A DNA stretch of 64,000 bases from Paracyclopina nana. Its lineage: Eukaryota > Arthropoda > Copepoda > Cyclopoida > Cyclopettidae. The stretch covers positions 9,188,501 to 9,252,500 of the forward strand of contig JAGUCH010000002.1 of the NCBI GenBank assembly GCA_019096065.1, in the 5' to 3' direction. A model generated the notes under the pieces. That model was not told the origin of the DNA and did not search any database. It saw only the letters and a list, made by a program, of their open reading frames with translations. A program made the translations under genes and the position numbers. Positions 34,688 through 48,100 of the stretch are shown here, piece after piece; position 1 is the stretch's first letter; every line of letters begins with the position of its first letter.

Positions 34688-36898
34688 GCGGCCGTCCCGC
34701 GCTCCAGCCGACGCGCCGCCCTGGTCTGGCCGCTTCAACATTCTCGATGCTACTCTCATACTTCACAACTATGACTGTAAGTCGACCTGTTACCAATAAA
34801 CGGCCATTTTTGACTGTAACCTGCCACGGAGCAAACTTCAATTGCCTTTACGATACTGGTGCTAATATCAGCTTGTTGTCACGCACCGCCTTTAGGAAGA
34901 TTCCCATTGACAAGAGGCCTCAAAAAGTGCTAACTGCATCCCCGCTAAGAGCTACCTGTGCGTCCGGTACGCCTCTGCGAATACTTGGACTTTATCAGCT
35001 GCCATGTGACATCAAAGGAAAACAAACTCTGTGCGACTTTTATGTTTGTGACTCCTTAAATGTAGAAGGTATCCTGGGGGTAGATATTATCCATGCTGCT
35101 GGTTTACACTACGACCCCATCTCCATGGCCATTCACTACAAGAAAACCTCGCCAACTGCTGCTGTCGTCCACAATGACACTTTTTTGCCTGCCAGAAGCG
35201 TTGCAACTGTCAGACTGTTAATTACCGATGAAGAACGCAAACGACAACCAAATTTTGAAGGATGTTTCAAGCTCAGAAATTACGAGGATTCCATGGTGTG
35301 CGCAGACGACTGCCTTCTTCGAACAGACGACTTTGGAATCGCTACTGTGAAAATCACCAACCCTGGATTGGAGCCCGCTACACTGAAGAAGGGGCTAAAA
35401 ATTGGTGAACTCGTCAACATTGATTTATCAGATTTTGTACCGTTTAATGATGCATTTGCTTGTGTTTCCAGCATTTCTACTTCGGGACAGCCTCCTAGGC
35501 ATGATCCCATGGTGAAGGAGTATATTAACAAGCATGCCAGACTTGACCACTTGACTACTAATGAGCGTCAGAATTATTTAAAACTGCTCTTAAACAATTC
35601 TGACGTTATTTCCATTTCAGAATATGACTTGGGTAAATGTACCCTAATGAAGCACAAGATCAATCTGACTAACAAGAACCCAGTGTTCAACAAACAATTT
35701 CCGATCCCTCAGAAACATTTAGAGCACATCAGTGAAAGTGTTGACGAATGGCTTAAAATGGGAATCATTGAGCCATCTGACTCCGAATGGAATTCCTCAA
35801 TATTCTGTGTCCCAAGAAAATTACCAGATGGACAGACAGGCTGGAGACCAGTGATTGATTATAGAGGCCTGAATGCCAAAACAGAGCCATCAAGCTATCG
35901 CCTCCCACTCATCTCCGAATGCATCGATGACATTGGAAGGTCAGGAACCCAACTTTTCTCACAATTAGACCTCCGCAATGGTTTTCACCAAATGCAAATG
36001 GATGAATCGTCCAAACATTTGACCGCTTTTACTATCCCTGGAAGAGGCCAATTTCAATACTGCAGGGCACCGTTTGGACTTTGCAACATGCCCCTATCAT
36101 TTCAACGTATGATGATGAAAGTGTTTGAACACCTAACTCCCAAGCGTGTTTTGCTATATTTAGATGATATTCTAGTCAAGGGAACTGATCACAAAGACAT
36201 GATTGCAGGTTTGGAGGAATGCTTTGCGCGGCTTCGGAGAGCAAATCTGAAAATCAACCTCCCCAAGTGTTCCTTTGGAACTACTGAGTGCACTTATCTA
36301 GGCTTCACCTTAACACCTACGGGTTACCAACCCAACAAGAGGAAATTACAAGCCATAGAAGACGCTCCTCCACCTACCACTGTCCGTGAGATAAGACAAT
36401 TTCTGGGACTATGCAATTTCTTTCGGTCCTGCATTCCAAGGTTTAGCAAGCACTCACACGCGTTATCACAGTTAACCTGCAAAGACTCAAGCTGGCGCTC
36501 TGGCCCTCTGCCCCCTCAAGCCTTACAATCTTTTCAGAAATTGAAGGAGCTTTTGTGTAGTGAGCCTGTGTTGGCTTACCCCAAGCCCGAGCTCGACTAC
36601 CATTTATATGTGGATGCTTCCCAAGACACTGTCGTCCACAATTTGGATGGTAGACTGGACGCTGAGGTGATCCCGTAGCAACACAACGAGCCTAGGGTAA
36701 TCAGCTATGCATCAAGGAGTCTCCTAAAGCACGAGAAGAACTACACACCTTATCTACTTGAACTATTGGCTTGCACTTGGGCAATTGAACACTATGCCGT
36801 CTACCTTACTGGAACCAAGTTCACATTGTACAGTGATCACAAACCCTTGGAGAAGCTCAACAAGACCCATACTGCACTCTTTCTCGCCTCCAGGACCT
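34688..36898 (+). pseudogene. pol: pol, protease-RT-RNase H part (interrupted)
   Basis: The frame is open from near the end of gag. It contains a retropepsin motif with Asp-Thr-Gly (near 34852-34860) and a reverse transcriptase with the Tyr-Leu-Asp-Asp catalytic box near 36160. RNase H begins near 36600. An in-frame TAG at 36676-36678 stops translation early in RNase H. The same frame then continues to a frameshift between about 36860 and 36898, after which integrase is in another frame. Some conserved RNase H residues just before the stop also seem missing. The polyprotein cannot be made as one chain. Confidence 0.9.
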
Positions 36899-36899
36899 C

Positions 36900-38807
36900 A
36901 TGATACAGCATTCATTTACGGTCCAATATTGTCCAGGTGACAAAAATCCTGCTGACTTTTGTTCTAGAAATGTGCCCGAGGCCTTGCGCCAAATCAACGC
37001 CTGTGCGTATGGGGTCTCTACAGAAGCCTTAGAGGATTTGGAAGTCATGAAGCAGCTGCAGAATTCAGACACGGTGCTTTCCGCTCTGATCGCCAAGATC
37101 AAGACCAATTTAACGCCATCTACTCCCGAACTGAAGCGAATTGTGAATAGATATGCCAGACATTGTGAACTCAAAGATGACATCTTGCTGATAACAATTG
37201 GACAACTAGGCCGCCGGGTCATTTGTGCACCGGCTATATGCCAGGCTGACATCATTAGTGCTGCTCATGCTGCCGTTGGCCATAAAGGAGTTTACAAAAC
37301 TTGTGAACGAATACGAGAACAATATTTCTGGCCGAATATGGTGGCCGACGTGGAAGAATACATTGGCTCATGCTGGAAATGTGACAAAAGCAAGCTAAAG
37401 TCAAAACACCCCAACACTCCCTTAAACCCGCTATCTCAACCTAGAGGGCCGTTTGAACGAGTGCACTGTGATCTCTTCGGACCACTACGAACTTCAGGTA
37501 GACAAAAGAAGTTTATCCTAGTCATCACGGATGCTTTCACAAAATATGCCGAATTTGTGGCATTGCCAGACAAGACTCCAGAGACAGTTAGCCGAGGCAT
37601 TTTCAACAGGTGGATTTCGCGCTATGGATCACCATGCATTTTGGTAACCGACGGTGGTAAGGAATTTACAGCGAAGGTAAATGATGAATTGTTCTCGCTA
37701 CTGCAAATTGATAAGAAGAAAACTAGCCCCAGACACCCCCAAACTAACGCCGCAGCTGAAGTAATTAACAAGCATATCATTAGCTATTTGCAGAAAACGC
37801 TAGATTTGGATTCGACGCTTGACTGGGAAGAAATGTTACCAGCATTGCAACTGAGCTACAATGTGGGCGTTAGTAAAGCAACAAAAATGAGCCCGTTCTT
37901 CCTTCTGTTCGGGGTACACCCCAGGACCCCATACATGGACCCAAATGTGGTAGACCACAAGTATTACGGTGATAGCTACAAAGACGAAATTGGAAAACGT
38001 CTCCAAATTGCACGACGAGTGGCCGCTGAAAACAACATTCACTACAAGGAGTTGTACACTGCACAGCACAATGCCAAGGTAAAACAAGAAGACTTTAGGG
38101 AAGGTATGCTAGTGTGGCTACACAGACCTGAATTGCGCAAGATTAACCCTAAAATTAATTCACCTTGGGAAGGCATGTATGTTATTGTGAGTCTGCAAGA
38201 TGAGAATGCGCTCATCCAACACATGCAGACAAAGAAAACAAGATATGTGCACAAAGACAGGTTGCGAATTTGCAAATCCGCAGCCAACATGCCTGGGCCT
38301 ACTCAGTCAAGCGCCTTGCCCGACGACCCAAAGCCAGACGTCGCAACTCGTGCAGAAGAAAATGAAACGCACGCCTCAGAAAAGTCTGGCTATATAAGGA
38401 TTGAAGACGACGACATCACCATTCTTAACCCTCTGGCACCTCCGCCGCAGCCCATCCCGATCAAAACTGATACTGATCAAGAGTCTGCAACTGACCTCAC
38501 TCGGCCTAACGTTAAAGAGGAACCACCAAGCCCAGAATCTGCTACTGATAATCAACCTACAGGGCTGTTTCAGCGGTTACGGCAAGGTATTTCACCGTTA
38601 TCTGATTTTGGTACCGAGCTAGGCAACCTGGTCGTCCCCCTCGACCCTGAAGTCCAACGCCAAGCCCGTTCCTATAAGAAGGCTACTGCTCCCACCGAAC
38701 AACCCGCTACCACCCGTAGAGCTGCGGCTGCAAAGAATATCGAGATACAAGATTCAGTTTTACCTTCCAGGCCAGTTGAATACAAGAAATACACGAAGAA
38801 GAAATGA
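36900..38807 (+). pseudogene. pol: pol, integrase part (separate frame)
   Basis: An open frame of about 635 codons. It starts with the end of RNase H, then has an HHCC zinc-binding domain (His-His near 37265-37280, Cys-Cys near 37375-37385). A DDE integrase core follows, with both aspartates (CDLFGPL and VTDGGKEF contexts) and the glutamate (AAAEVINKHI context) present. The C-terminal region is long and Pro/Glu-rich. The domain itself looks intact, but it is cut off from the rest of pol by the upstream frameshift, so I treat it as part of a broken gene. Confidence 0.9.
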
Positions 38808-38861
38808 ACCTACACCTGTACTTCCTCACTCTGCAACTTGTAGCTTGCCACAGGGAGGGGA

Positions 38862-40559
38862 TTGGCTGAAACGCAAAACCCCACAACTCAGCTGTTGTCA
38901 AAAACTTCCAATACAGACTGGTCCCACTATGGATTCCAAAGGGCTGGCAAAGCCATGGTCTCGGTCCATTATGGCCATATCTACATAAATATCAATCTTC
39001 ATAATCTCAAGGAATACTTTTCAGTTGCTCTGAACCTCCAGCTCCTCATCTCAAGCGCCGCTACTTCTAAAGCAAATGACTCAGTACTCCAAACTCTCAG
39101 AGATCTTGTCAATGAACGCACTCGCCGAATGGAATTGAAGTACAACGATGTCGTTAGCTTCTATACGCTTTATTCAGACAACAACCAGGGCCCCAGACAG
39201 AAACGGTTCCTTGGTGTCCTCCTAGCAGGCCTCGCTGGTCTGGGCATTGGATCAACCCTATTCGGATTACTTGACCAAGGAAAGATGGACAACCTTGCCA
39301 GAAACATCAACAAGCTGGGTTTCCGCCAAGACAAGATAATACACCTCCTTGGTAAGACTAATGAAAACGTCCGCTTAAACAGGGTAGACATTGCTAAACT
39401 AAGAGAAGCCTTGTCTGCTGTTTCCAACCTGGTAAGCAAGAACCAGCTAGAAATAGAAGTCACTGTTCTAGCCATGCAATCTGATCACATCCTTAGTCTG
39501 ATTGAAAATAAGCTTGACTTGTATGTCGCTGCAGCAGCTGCCGGCGCCCGTCACAGACTTGCCCACGGCTTGCTCTCTTACGAGGAGGCCTCCAGCTCCT
39601 TAAAAGTGGTCGCGAAGATGGCACGCAACAAGGGTTTACAGCCAATTGTTACTGACCCCCATTGCCTATACCAGCTTGAGACCTCCATAATCTTTGACGT
39701 GGACGGATTTAACCTACTTGTACATGTGCCACTTACCAATGAAGATCAGGTTTTGACACTCTATCGCTACTTGCCCTTCCCCATTGAAATCACGCCAGGG
39801 CTAACTGTAGAAGTTCATCCAGAACATGACATGTTGGCCTTACACGAAGAATCCGGATCGCACTTTGAGCTATCCCACACGGACATCTCTATGTGTGAAA
39901 AGGTGCACGACTACTATATCTGTCCCCATATATCCTATCTGGCCAAAAGAAATCAGCCTTCCTGCGTAATGTCCCTCTATCTTGCAGACCACAATCAAGC
40001 TTTAAAAACTTGTAAACTGGCAATACGGCAAGCTACCGATTGCATCCTTCCATTTGGGAACAACGAGTTTTCTGCTTTTACTGAGGATCCAACTTATTAC
40101 CAACTGACATGCAGCAATGGCACCACGAAAACTAGCCAACTACACCACTTTCATCATTTCAAGTTAGAAGAGGGTTGCAATGTTGAGCTTCCACATTTCA
40201 CGTTGTTTGGGGGCATAGAAATCAGAGTGGAGAAGACCATGGAAACCTACAAATGGAATGTCCCAATTCTCCAGCTTGGTCACAATATGTCACCAGACGA
40301 CATTCTGAAGACTCTAAACCAGATCAACTCCACTTTACCTCCAACTGACCCACATTCTCTGGCTTTCCTCAAAAGCCATTTTGAACCAGTCACAACTTGG
40401 AATGAGACGTTAATCATCATTGCCATCGTTGCTGTCATCTCCCTAGTTTTGGTTCTCCTGGTCTACTCCTACGCCTTCAAGAATTTCCGCGTAATGACTT
40501 TCTTCCAACAAACTAAAAATCAGGACCATGACCTAATTCCCAATAACGTCACCACCTAA
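38862..40559 (+). pseudogene. env: env, baculovirus F-like envelope protein
   Basis: A long open frame (565 codons) encodes an envelope protein of the errantivirus/baculovirus F type. It has a furin-like basic site (RQKR) followed at once by a hydrophobic Gly/Ala/Leu-rich fusion-peptide-like stretch. A helical region comes next, then a C-terminal membrane anchor of about 23 residues and a short cytoplasmic tail. The frame does not begin with ATG. A short ATG-led hydrophobic leader starting at 38804, overlapping the integrase stop, is in another frame and closes at 38867-38869. The leader and body are therefore probably separated by a frameshift or need splicing. The body itself has no stop. 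Confidence 0.8.
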
Positions 40560-40581
40560 ATCTTTTTAACATGGGGAGGGA

Positions 40582-40808
40582 TATTGTACTTTTGACTTCC
40601 TGGCAATTACTCTTTTACACAACTAACCCTTTTCCTGCTTCCGCCTAACAACACTCACTCTTATGATAGTGCCGTAACCTTGTGCGACAGATATATAAGC
40701 GCGAGTACTGCAATAAAGCAACAGATTTGATACTGACTTTGAGCTAGCAAGATGTGCTCATTCCGGCTCGCCATAGTTGTAGGATCTTGGGAAGTCCAGG
40801 ATCCAATA
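40582..40808 (+). repeat. 3' LTR, full length
   Basis: 227 bp with TATTG...CAATA termini. Contains TATATAAG (40692-40699) and AATAAA (40712-40717) about 15 bp apart, a compact promoter and polyadenylation arrangement. It is preceded by the polypurine tract and followed by the ATTT duplication. Confidence 0.93.
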
Positions 40809-40812
40809 ATTT

Positions 40813-42197
40813 TTTATAATTAATGCTAGGACTTTGAAATCATGATAAATGTAATGTCTGCATTCCATTGATGCCATATCAATTAAAAAAATCTTTCATT
40901 TATGCTTAGTTTATGAGTTATTAATATTTAAAAATCTTATACGAAAATAAAAATCTGTTTTTATCCCTACACCACAAATTGTTATCAGAAAAATTCCACC
41001 TTTTGTTTAAAGTTTGGAAAATAATCTGTCTTGTATTATTTCTGTATTTTTTCAGTAAAACTGTAATTTTACATACAATATTAATTAAAATCATTCAGTA
41101 CGCATCAGGACTTGGTGCTGTTAAAAACAGAATAAATCCACATATCAATTTCTAAATAGAGTTTAAAATGTATACTAATGCTGCATTGAAATGTATTTTG
41201 TAAAATCTATTTATTCATTTACATTTCATTCATATTATATTTAAATTGTTTATTTTAGCGCAAACTTAGGAACTTTGCATGCCTTAGATTCGATGGCTCA
41301 ATCTACTATAACTCAATAAAAGTTATTTACAAGAGAATTTTCACAATATAATGATATGTAAGCAGCACCATCTCTGAATAATATACTGCAGATTTAAGAA
41401 AAAAGATAAAATACTGATTTACAACTGACCAAGTAAATCAGGTTGGTATTGATTAAAGACTGACTTAGTATGAGCTACACATTTTGAAAGTGTACAGCAA
41501 TAATACTGATTGTGGAAAAGGATATTTGACAAATTAAGGACAGATAAAGTACACAATTTTTACTAGGTGACTTGTGAATCCTGTCTGATTTGGAGCACAG
41601 TCACGTATGGCAATACTAGTGATCAAGCATACCGACCGTATGAGATGCACCTTTTGAGAGAGTACAGTAATTAATTTTCCAGAGCTTGTTTTATGCTAAA
41701 TTATAATTGGCAAACTCACTCTTAGGTGTGCATTTCCAATTAATCATCAAATTGTGCCAAGTTTGTAGGTTTGTAAAGGTGGCTAAAGTATAACCGCCGC
41801 CTTCAAAGTAATCTAAGTCAATTTTTTAATATGAAAGCTTTGGTGGTTTTTTTTTTTTTTTTTTTTGTCATTTTGGCATTTTAATGAGGCTTCATCAGCA
41901 AATTCAATGACCAGGCTAGCTTTCATTTTTTGGCAGAAATCGGATGAAACTTAATGAGTACTTTTTTGTAGTTAGCAATTCAACTTGTGTGCCCCAAACT
42001 TCTCAAGAAAGGTCAAGTTTGTATATTTGTTGATTCTCAAGGTAGGTAGATTAGCGCCACCCAGCAAGGAGCAAAATATATGCAAAATTAAAGATTGTAT
42101 CTGGTAGCGCTGGACCTTCTTACCAAAACATAAACAAAACGCACAAGGAGTCGTAAATTGAGGCTTCTACAGCAATTGTCCAACTTTTTCGAACGAA
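40813..42197. other. AT-rich intergenic region upstream of Dicer-1
   Basis: No gene or structured repeat recognised. An uninterrupted T tract lies at 41849-41867. The 5' UTR and promoter of Dcr-1 should lie at the right end. Confidence 0.5.
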
Positions 42198-45100
42198 ATG
42201 GGCGTCTCGTCCATTTCAGTGGACTCTGTTCCAATCAAGACATTCACTCCTCAAGAGCCGCTTGTGGAATTGCTTCGAATTTGTCTTGAAAAGAACACAG
42301 TTCCATTTCTGGCCGAGTCTCATGACAAGCCTTTCCTGGTGACCTGGCTTGTGAAGGAATGGGCAAGAAAACTTGAGGAAAAGTCAAGGATTCTTATTAT
42401 CGTGCCATCCCAAGCAAAGGCTGAGCTATGGACCAAGTTCCTCAATAGACTCACTTTATTCGAGGCTGCCTTGCATACCGACCCCAAATCGCCCTCAACG
42501 GAATTGCAAACGTTAATTGTAGCCACACCCGAAGGCCTGTCATCACTTGGACTCGATTTTGGCCTTGTGATCGTTGATAATGGACAAGTGCTCATGCTCA
42601 ACTCAAGCGTCCAAGACTTCATGCGTTACTTGGCCATTCCAAAAGGAAGAATAGTGACATTAACCGCCAATTTGTTCAGGGATGCCCAGCATGAAAAGCT
42701 TTTAGAGTCCCGCTCATTGGAAAGACTCATCGAAAAGAGGCTGACGACTTATAACGGTGATCCAGAGGCTTGCAATGACATTTTGTCCATGCTCCGCTTT
42801 TTCTGCAGCCCAACACAGCTCGTTTTGGAGCATGACCAATCACCCAAGCCTAGCCAACAAATTGAACTTGAGGTGGACAAAATTGTTCAGAACTGCTATG
42901 ACTTTTTTCGTGGGCATCACTTTTCTTTGCTCGAAATTTACGGAGAGGAATTCCAGGATTTAATTCAAGATGTGCCTGACCCTGTAGAGCTTCCCATCAA
43001 ATTGCTCGACGATTTTGTGCAGGTCAAAAATACTTTGGGATTGTGGTGTGCAGAACGGGCAGCCCTTCTGCTTATCATCAAAATCGATAAGTTGAAAACG
43101 AGAGAAAAGTACGAAAGGCACTTCCTTCTCCTCAGCTCGTTGTACACAGAGATGGTTAAAATTCGCAAGCTGTGTGAGATTGCATTTAATGATTTGACAG
43201 ACATAGAGCGACTGACTAAGCATTCCACGCCAAAACTGCTCAGGCTTGTTGAAGGTAATATACGAATTATTTTCCCCCCTTTTCTTACCCTTAAAAGCTT
43301 CCATTTTTCCAGTGCTCAGGCAATACAAACCAGATCACGTGTGCCGACCAAAGTCAAAAGTACCTGCAACCACTGAGAAGATTGCTCAAGAAAAAGCAGA
43401 GAGTAGCAGTAGTGAGCCTAATTCCTCGAGCAAGCCTAGGAGTAGAACCAAAGGGGGGTACTCAAGCTATGACGACCCCAATGCTCTCTGCGGTGTCATT
43501 TTTGTGGAAAACAGGTTCATGGCTAAGCTGCTGTACCATTTCCTCAAAGATTTGAGCAGAAGTGAGGATGCATACTCATTTTTGATGCCTCAATACGCAA
43601 CTGACCTAGAGGATGAACACTTGGAAGCTATCGACGTTGAATCTGATCGAAAGAAGCAGGAAGACTCGTTACGACGATTCCGAATGAAAGAGTGCAACGT
43701 CCTCATTTCAAGCTCGTTGCTTGAAATTGGAGTGGATGGAGTCCGGTGCAATTTGGTGCTTGCTTTCGACCCTCCTAAATCATTCAGCCAGTATGCTAAT
43801 TACAAGGTGAAAGCCAAGGCTTCAAAGGCTCACTTTGTTATCTTTTGCTCTGAAAGTGAGCAGACAGAGGTCATCAATTCTCTCAGCCAGTTTTGCGCAA
43901 CTGAAGCCAAACTCGTGTCCTATTGCACAATACCTGGCATTCAAACAGGAATATTAGCCAAAAATGAAGACAATGAAGAGGACAGTGACAGACGCATGAC
44001 ACCAAATAGTCCATTTTTTAGACTGAACCGTTATTGCACCAAGCTGCCATCTGACACATTGTGAGTATCTTTTCTGTTATATTTATTATTATTTTGTGTT
44101 TTACCATGTCTCATTTCATGCAGTACTCGATTGACACCCCTTTATGGAGTTACAAGAAGCGAAAACAAGTATCAGTGCAAGATTATCTTACCGATTAACA
44201 GTCCGTTGCGAGACATCATTATGGGTCCATTCATGGACAATATAGATGAAGCCAAGCACGCAGCTGCCTTAGAGGCCATTACCTTGCTGAGGTCCTTAGG
44301 AGAGTTAGACGAAAAGATGATGCCAGTTGGTCGTGATGCACCTAGATTGCCCAAAGTCACAGTTACTCAGCCAACGGAAAAGCAGAAAGAAGAGCCGTCC
44401 TCAGATGGGACAATAGTTGCTCGTGATCCAAAGTCAATTTTGAACATAGGAAGACCTGGAACCACAAAAAGGAGGCAATATTACTACAAACAAATTGCCA
44501 AATGCTTGTCCACAAAGCATATGGACTCCTTTCATCTATACTCACTCAAGATGCGACTAACTTGTGCCATACCTGACGAGCAAAATACTCGAGGCAGGAA
44601 GATCCATCCTCCTGAGAGCGCAGCCCATTGCTTTGGCATACTGATTCAATCAGAAATGCAGCCCATCTGCGAGTTTCCTATTTACACTCGAGATGGTGAG
44701 ATATTTGTCGAAACCCAGCATCTGGAGGCTGACTTGCAACTTTCTCCTGAGAAGAAGGAGCAGGTCCTCAAGTTCCACAAGTTCACCTTTTCCCAAGTAT
44801 TGAGACTTGAAAAATTCCCTATGGTCTTCAAGCCAGACGAGGGCAACTCGACAATTCTTCTGGTTCCTTTGTCAAACGAGAGGAACTTGTCCATCGATTG
44901 GAACTACTTGGAAACTATCGACTATGATCGATGTGCCAAACTTGACAGCGTACCTGATGATGTCCGAAAGGCTCGCCCTTTCAAAGAGGAAGATTTTATA
45001 GATGCTGTTGTCACTCCTTGGTACCGCAATCAAGACCAGCCTCAATACTTCTATGTCGCCGAAATTTGCTCTCACCTTAGTCCTCGGTCCGATTTTCCAG

Positions 45101-48100
45101 GACAAGGGTTTGACACGTTTGAAAAGTACTACAAGGACAAGTACAAGATTTGCATTCAGCACTTGGATCAACCTCTCCTCGATGTTGACCATACGTCTGC
45201 AAGGCTCAACTTTTTGACGCCTAGGTACGTCAACAGGAAAGGAATTGCTTTGCCAACCAGTAGTGAGGAGACCAAGCGTAGCAAAAGGGAAAATTTGGAG
45301 CAGAAGCAAATTTTGGTCCCTGAACTGTGCACCATACACCCGTTCCCAGCATCGCTTTGGAGGCAAGCTGTATGCCTTCCTTGCGTTTTGTACAGACTCA
45401 ATAGCTTATTGATGGCCGATTCCTTAAGGCGCCAGGTTGCGTCCGAAATGAGGCTCGGCGTTGTTGATTTGCCCAAAGGCCATAAATGGCCACCCCTGAC
45501 ATTCGGTTGGACTTTGTCTGATGTCATTCAGAGCGGAGCTTCTGTGACAAGCTCCAAGCAACCTCAGCACAAAGTTGTTTCGGAGACTGTTGATGGTGAC
45601 TCCGAGACTCCGGACAAGTCCGAAAGTCCTATCCTTGTCAGTGGAGATGAAGAGTTGGGGGATTTAAGCTCAAAATTGCTCAACAAGTTGAACAAAGAAG
45701 AATCAAAGCTAAGGCAAAAAAGCAACCTGGAAATCGGTACATGGAGCAACGAAATGGCTGAAATGGAGGCCAAAGCAGCGGCTGCTGAAGCTGCCGCCGC
45801 TGCTGCAGCAGCTGAGGCCGAAGCGGAAGAGGAGGAGGATTTCATGGAGATGTTGGATCCGAATATTGCCCTGCCTGACAATCTTACCTTCATCGATGAC
45901 TCTGTCCTGCCACAAGTTTCCACTGGAGGAAGCCGTCGAGACTGGGGCACGGGAATTGCGCAAAAGAAGTTTCGAGTCGGATCGCCCACTTTCTTTGCCA
46001 ACCCGGACATCAACATTCCTGGCCTCATGGACGATTTAGATGGGTTCTCTTGTTCAGACTCAGACGACGATGACTACATGTCTACCTCAAGACATGTCAT
46101 CGATGATAATGTGGCTGAAGTTGAGGAGGTTGGTGAACATGTTCGCATTGAATTTCGAGGACGAATAGCTGAGGCCATTGAAGACGAGGAGCAGGCAATC
46201 AATAGGTTGGCAACTCTAGCAAAAAATCGTGAGGAAGATGAAACCATGGTTAATGATTTGCCTTGGTCAATCGACGCAGAAGAGGAGGCTGATCAAAGAG
46301 CTGATCCTTTCAGTATTACCAAAGAGTGGTCAGTGGTTAAAGTAGACGACAGCTTCAGCAGATCTTTAGAAAACGCCTATGTCGGTGATGCCAAACCGCA
46401 TTCATCACCTGTCATGGCCTCTTTGCGACTGCCATTGTTAAGTCTCTCTGCTGATTACCATCTAAGACTGAACGTCGATTTGCCTTGTGGAGTTATTCCT
46501 CGTGAAACTGATCAAGCTTACGCTAGGTTCTCTTTCGATCTACAACCTCTCTTGGACAATAGCGCTGGACCATCACCAAGCTTACTTTTGCAAGCCCTCA
46601 CCATGTCAAATTCCAACGATGTTATAAACTTGGGTAAACCAATTTTCTCTTAAGATTACATTCCGTAACCCCTCGTAAATTTTGCCATATTCGCGCAGAC
46701 CTGACTAATTTCCAGTCAGGGGGGTCTCGTAAGTGAGTTCTTGACGCAAGTTTTGCATGCTAAAATCACCAAATCTGTTTGTCTTAGCCTAGGTGGCGCT
46801 AGTAGTTCTTACTACATAGCGCGTGAGCTCAAGTGACGTGTCAGTCATGGAGGCAAGCAGGCTAATCTCACGCGTCTTCAACAGAGCTCCTAGATAAGTT
46901 CTGTCTTTTTTAAAAAAGTATGCAATTTGGGCACTTTTTGATAATTTAAGGCTGGTTATGGAAATTTTTGGAAGTGAAATCCACAGAATTCTATTGAAAT
47001 TTTGTCTTGAAGCCTACCACAGCTCAGTCAGACTGTGTGCTATTCACATAAGTATCATAACAATAACATTGATGTAGGGCGATCCCAGCGGCCTTTATGG
47101 GCAACATTTGTGATTTTCAGCTGACACTGCTCGAGCAAAAAAACTGAGTTAGCGCGTTTTTGCGACTCGTAAAGTAGTTCAAAATAAAGACCCAAGCACA
47201 CAAGAGTTATCAATTTTTGTAAAGGATTACTTTATGACAGTAAAATAAAATGGTTTTAAATCTATTATACCCAAAAAAAACTTAAAACATCAAGACGTTA
47301 GAGTCCTGAAGCTATGCATTTGTAAAAACAAAGTAACCATTTACTATAGCTATTTGCCCTAAATAAAGTGGCTCGACTAATGCATACAAAATGTGATTTT
47401 GAACTCGGCTCACAAGTGTTTCTTCAAAAAACTCGGTAGATGGAGTGTCTTTGTTATGATGCTGCTGTCTATAGTAAAGCAGCGACAAGAACTCACCTTA
47501 TTACTATAGATCATCTTGTTTCCAGTAAATTCATATGCATCTTATTCTATTATAGAACGGTTGGAAACCATTGGAGACTCTTTTCTGAAATTTGCTGTAA
47601 CTTCGTATCTTTACTGTGCCTACCCAAGCATCCACGAGGGCAAGTTGAGCCACTTGAGGTCGAAACAAGTTAGCAACCTTAATCTCTATCGACTGGGTAG
47701 AGAAAAACGTTTAGGAGAGCTCATGATTGCCACCAAGTTTGAACCCCATGATAACTGGTTGCCTCCAGGCTATTATGTTCCGGAACACTTTGAACAGGCT
47801 CTCATCAACTCAGGTGTCCCATCGTCTCATTGGAACATGGCGGACATGCCTGACGTGACAAAGTTCAACTGCGATGAGATATCCAACATGATCAAGGAGA
47901 AAAACGATTCCACTGCCAGTGGTGGGCAAGAGGCTGCTCTCGAAAAGTTGCCCTCTTTTGTTCCCTACAATTTGCTCACTCAGCACAGCATTCCCGACAA
48001 GAGCATTGCCGATTGCGTAGAGGCGTTGATTGGTGCATATCTCATAAGCTGCGGCCAAAAAGGCACGCTTCTGCTAATGTCTTGGCTCGGCCTCACTGTG

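Larger units (their letters stand above)
33385..40808 (+). mobile_element. Defective gypsy/errantivirus-like LTR element with env
   Basis: LTRs with TATTG...CAATA ends are flanked by an ATTT target duplication (33381-33384 and 40809-40812). The order is gag, protease, reverse transcriptase, RNase H, integrase, env, which is that of env-bearing Ty3/gypsy elements (errantiviruses) of arthropods. A purine tract (GGGGAGGGA, 40573-40581) abuts the 3' LTR. The copy is disabled. The 5' LTR has lost 129 bp including its promoter, and pol carries a stop and a frameshift in the RNase H region. Gag, the RT part, the integrase part and most of env remain open, so decay is recent. Confidence 0.95.

Noticed and set aside
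47440..47555. Exon of Dcr-1 starting within the 430-bp repeat
   Set aside because: The frame here is not the one that joins the conserved residues. The acceptor ending at 47555 restores the family sequence across the intron exactly.
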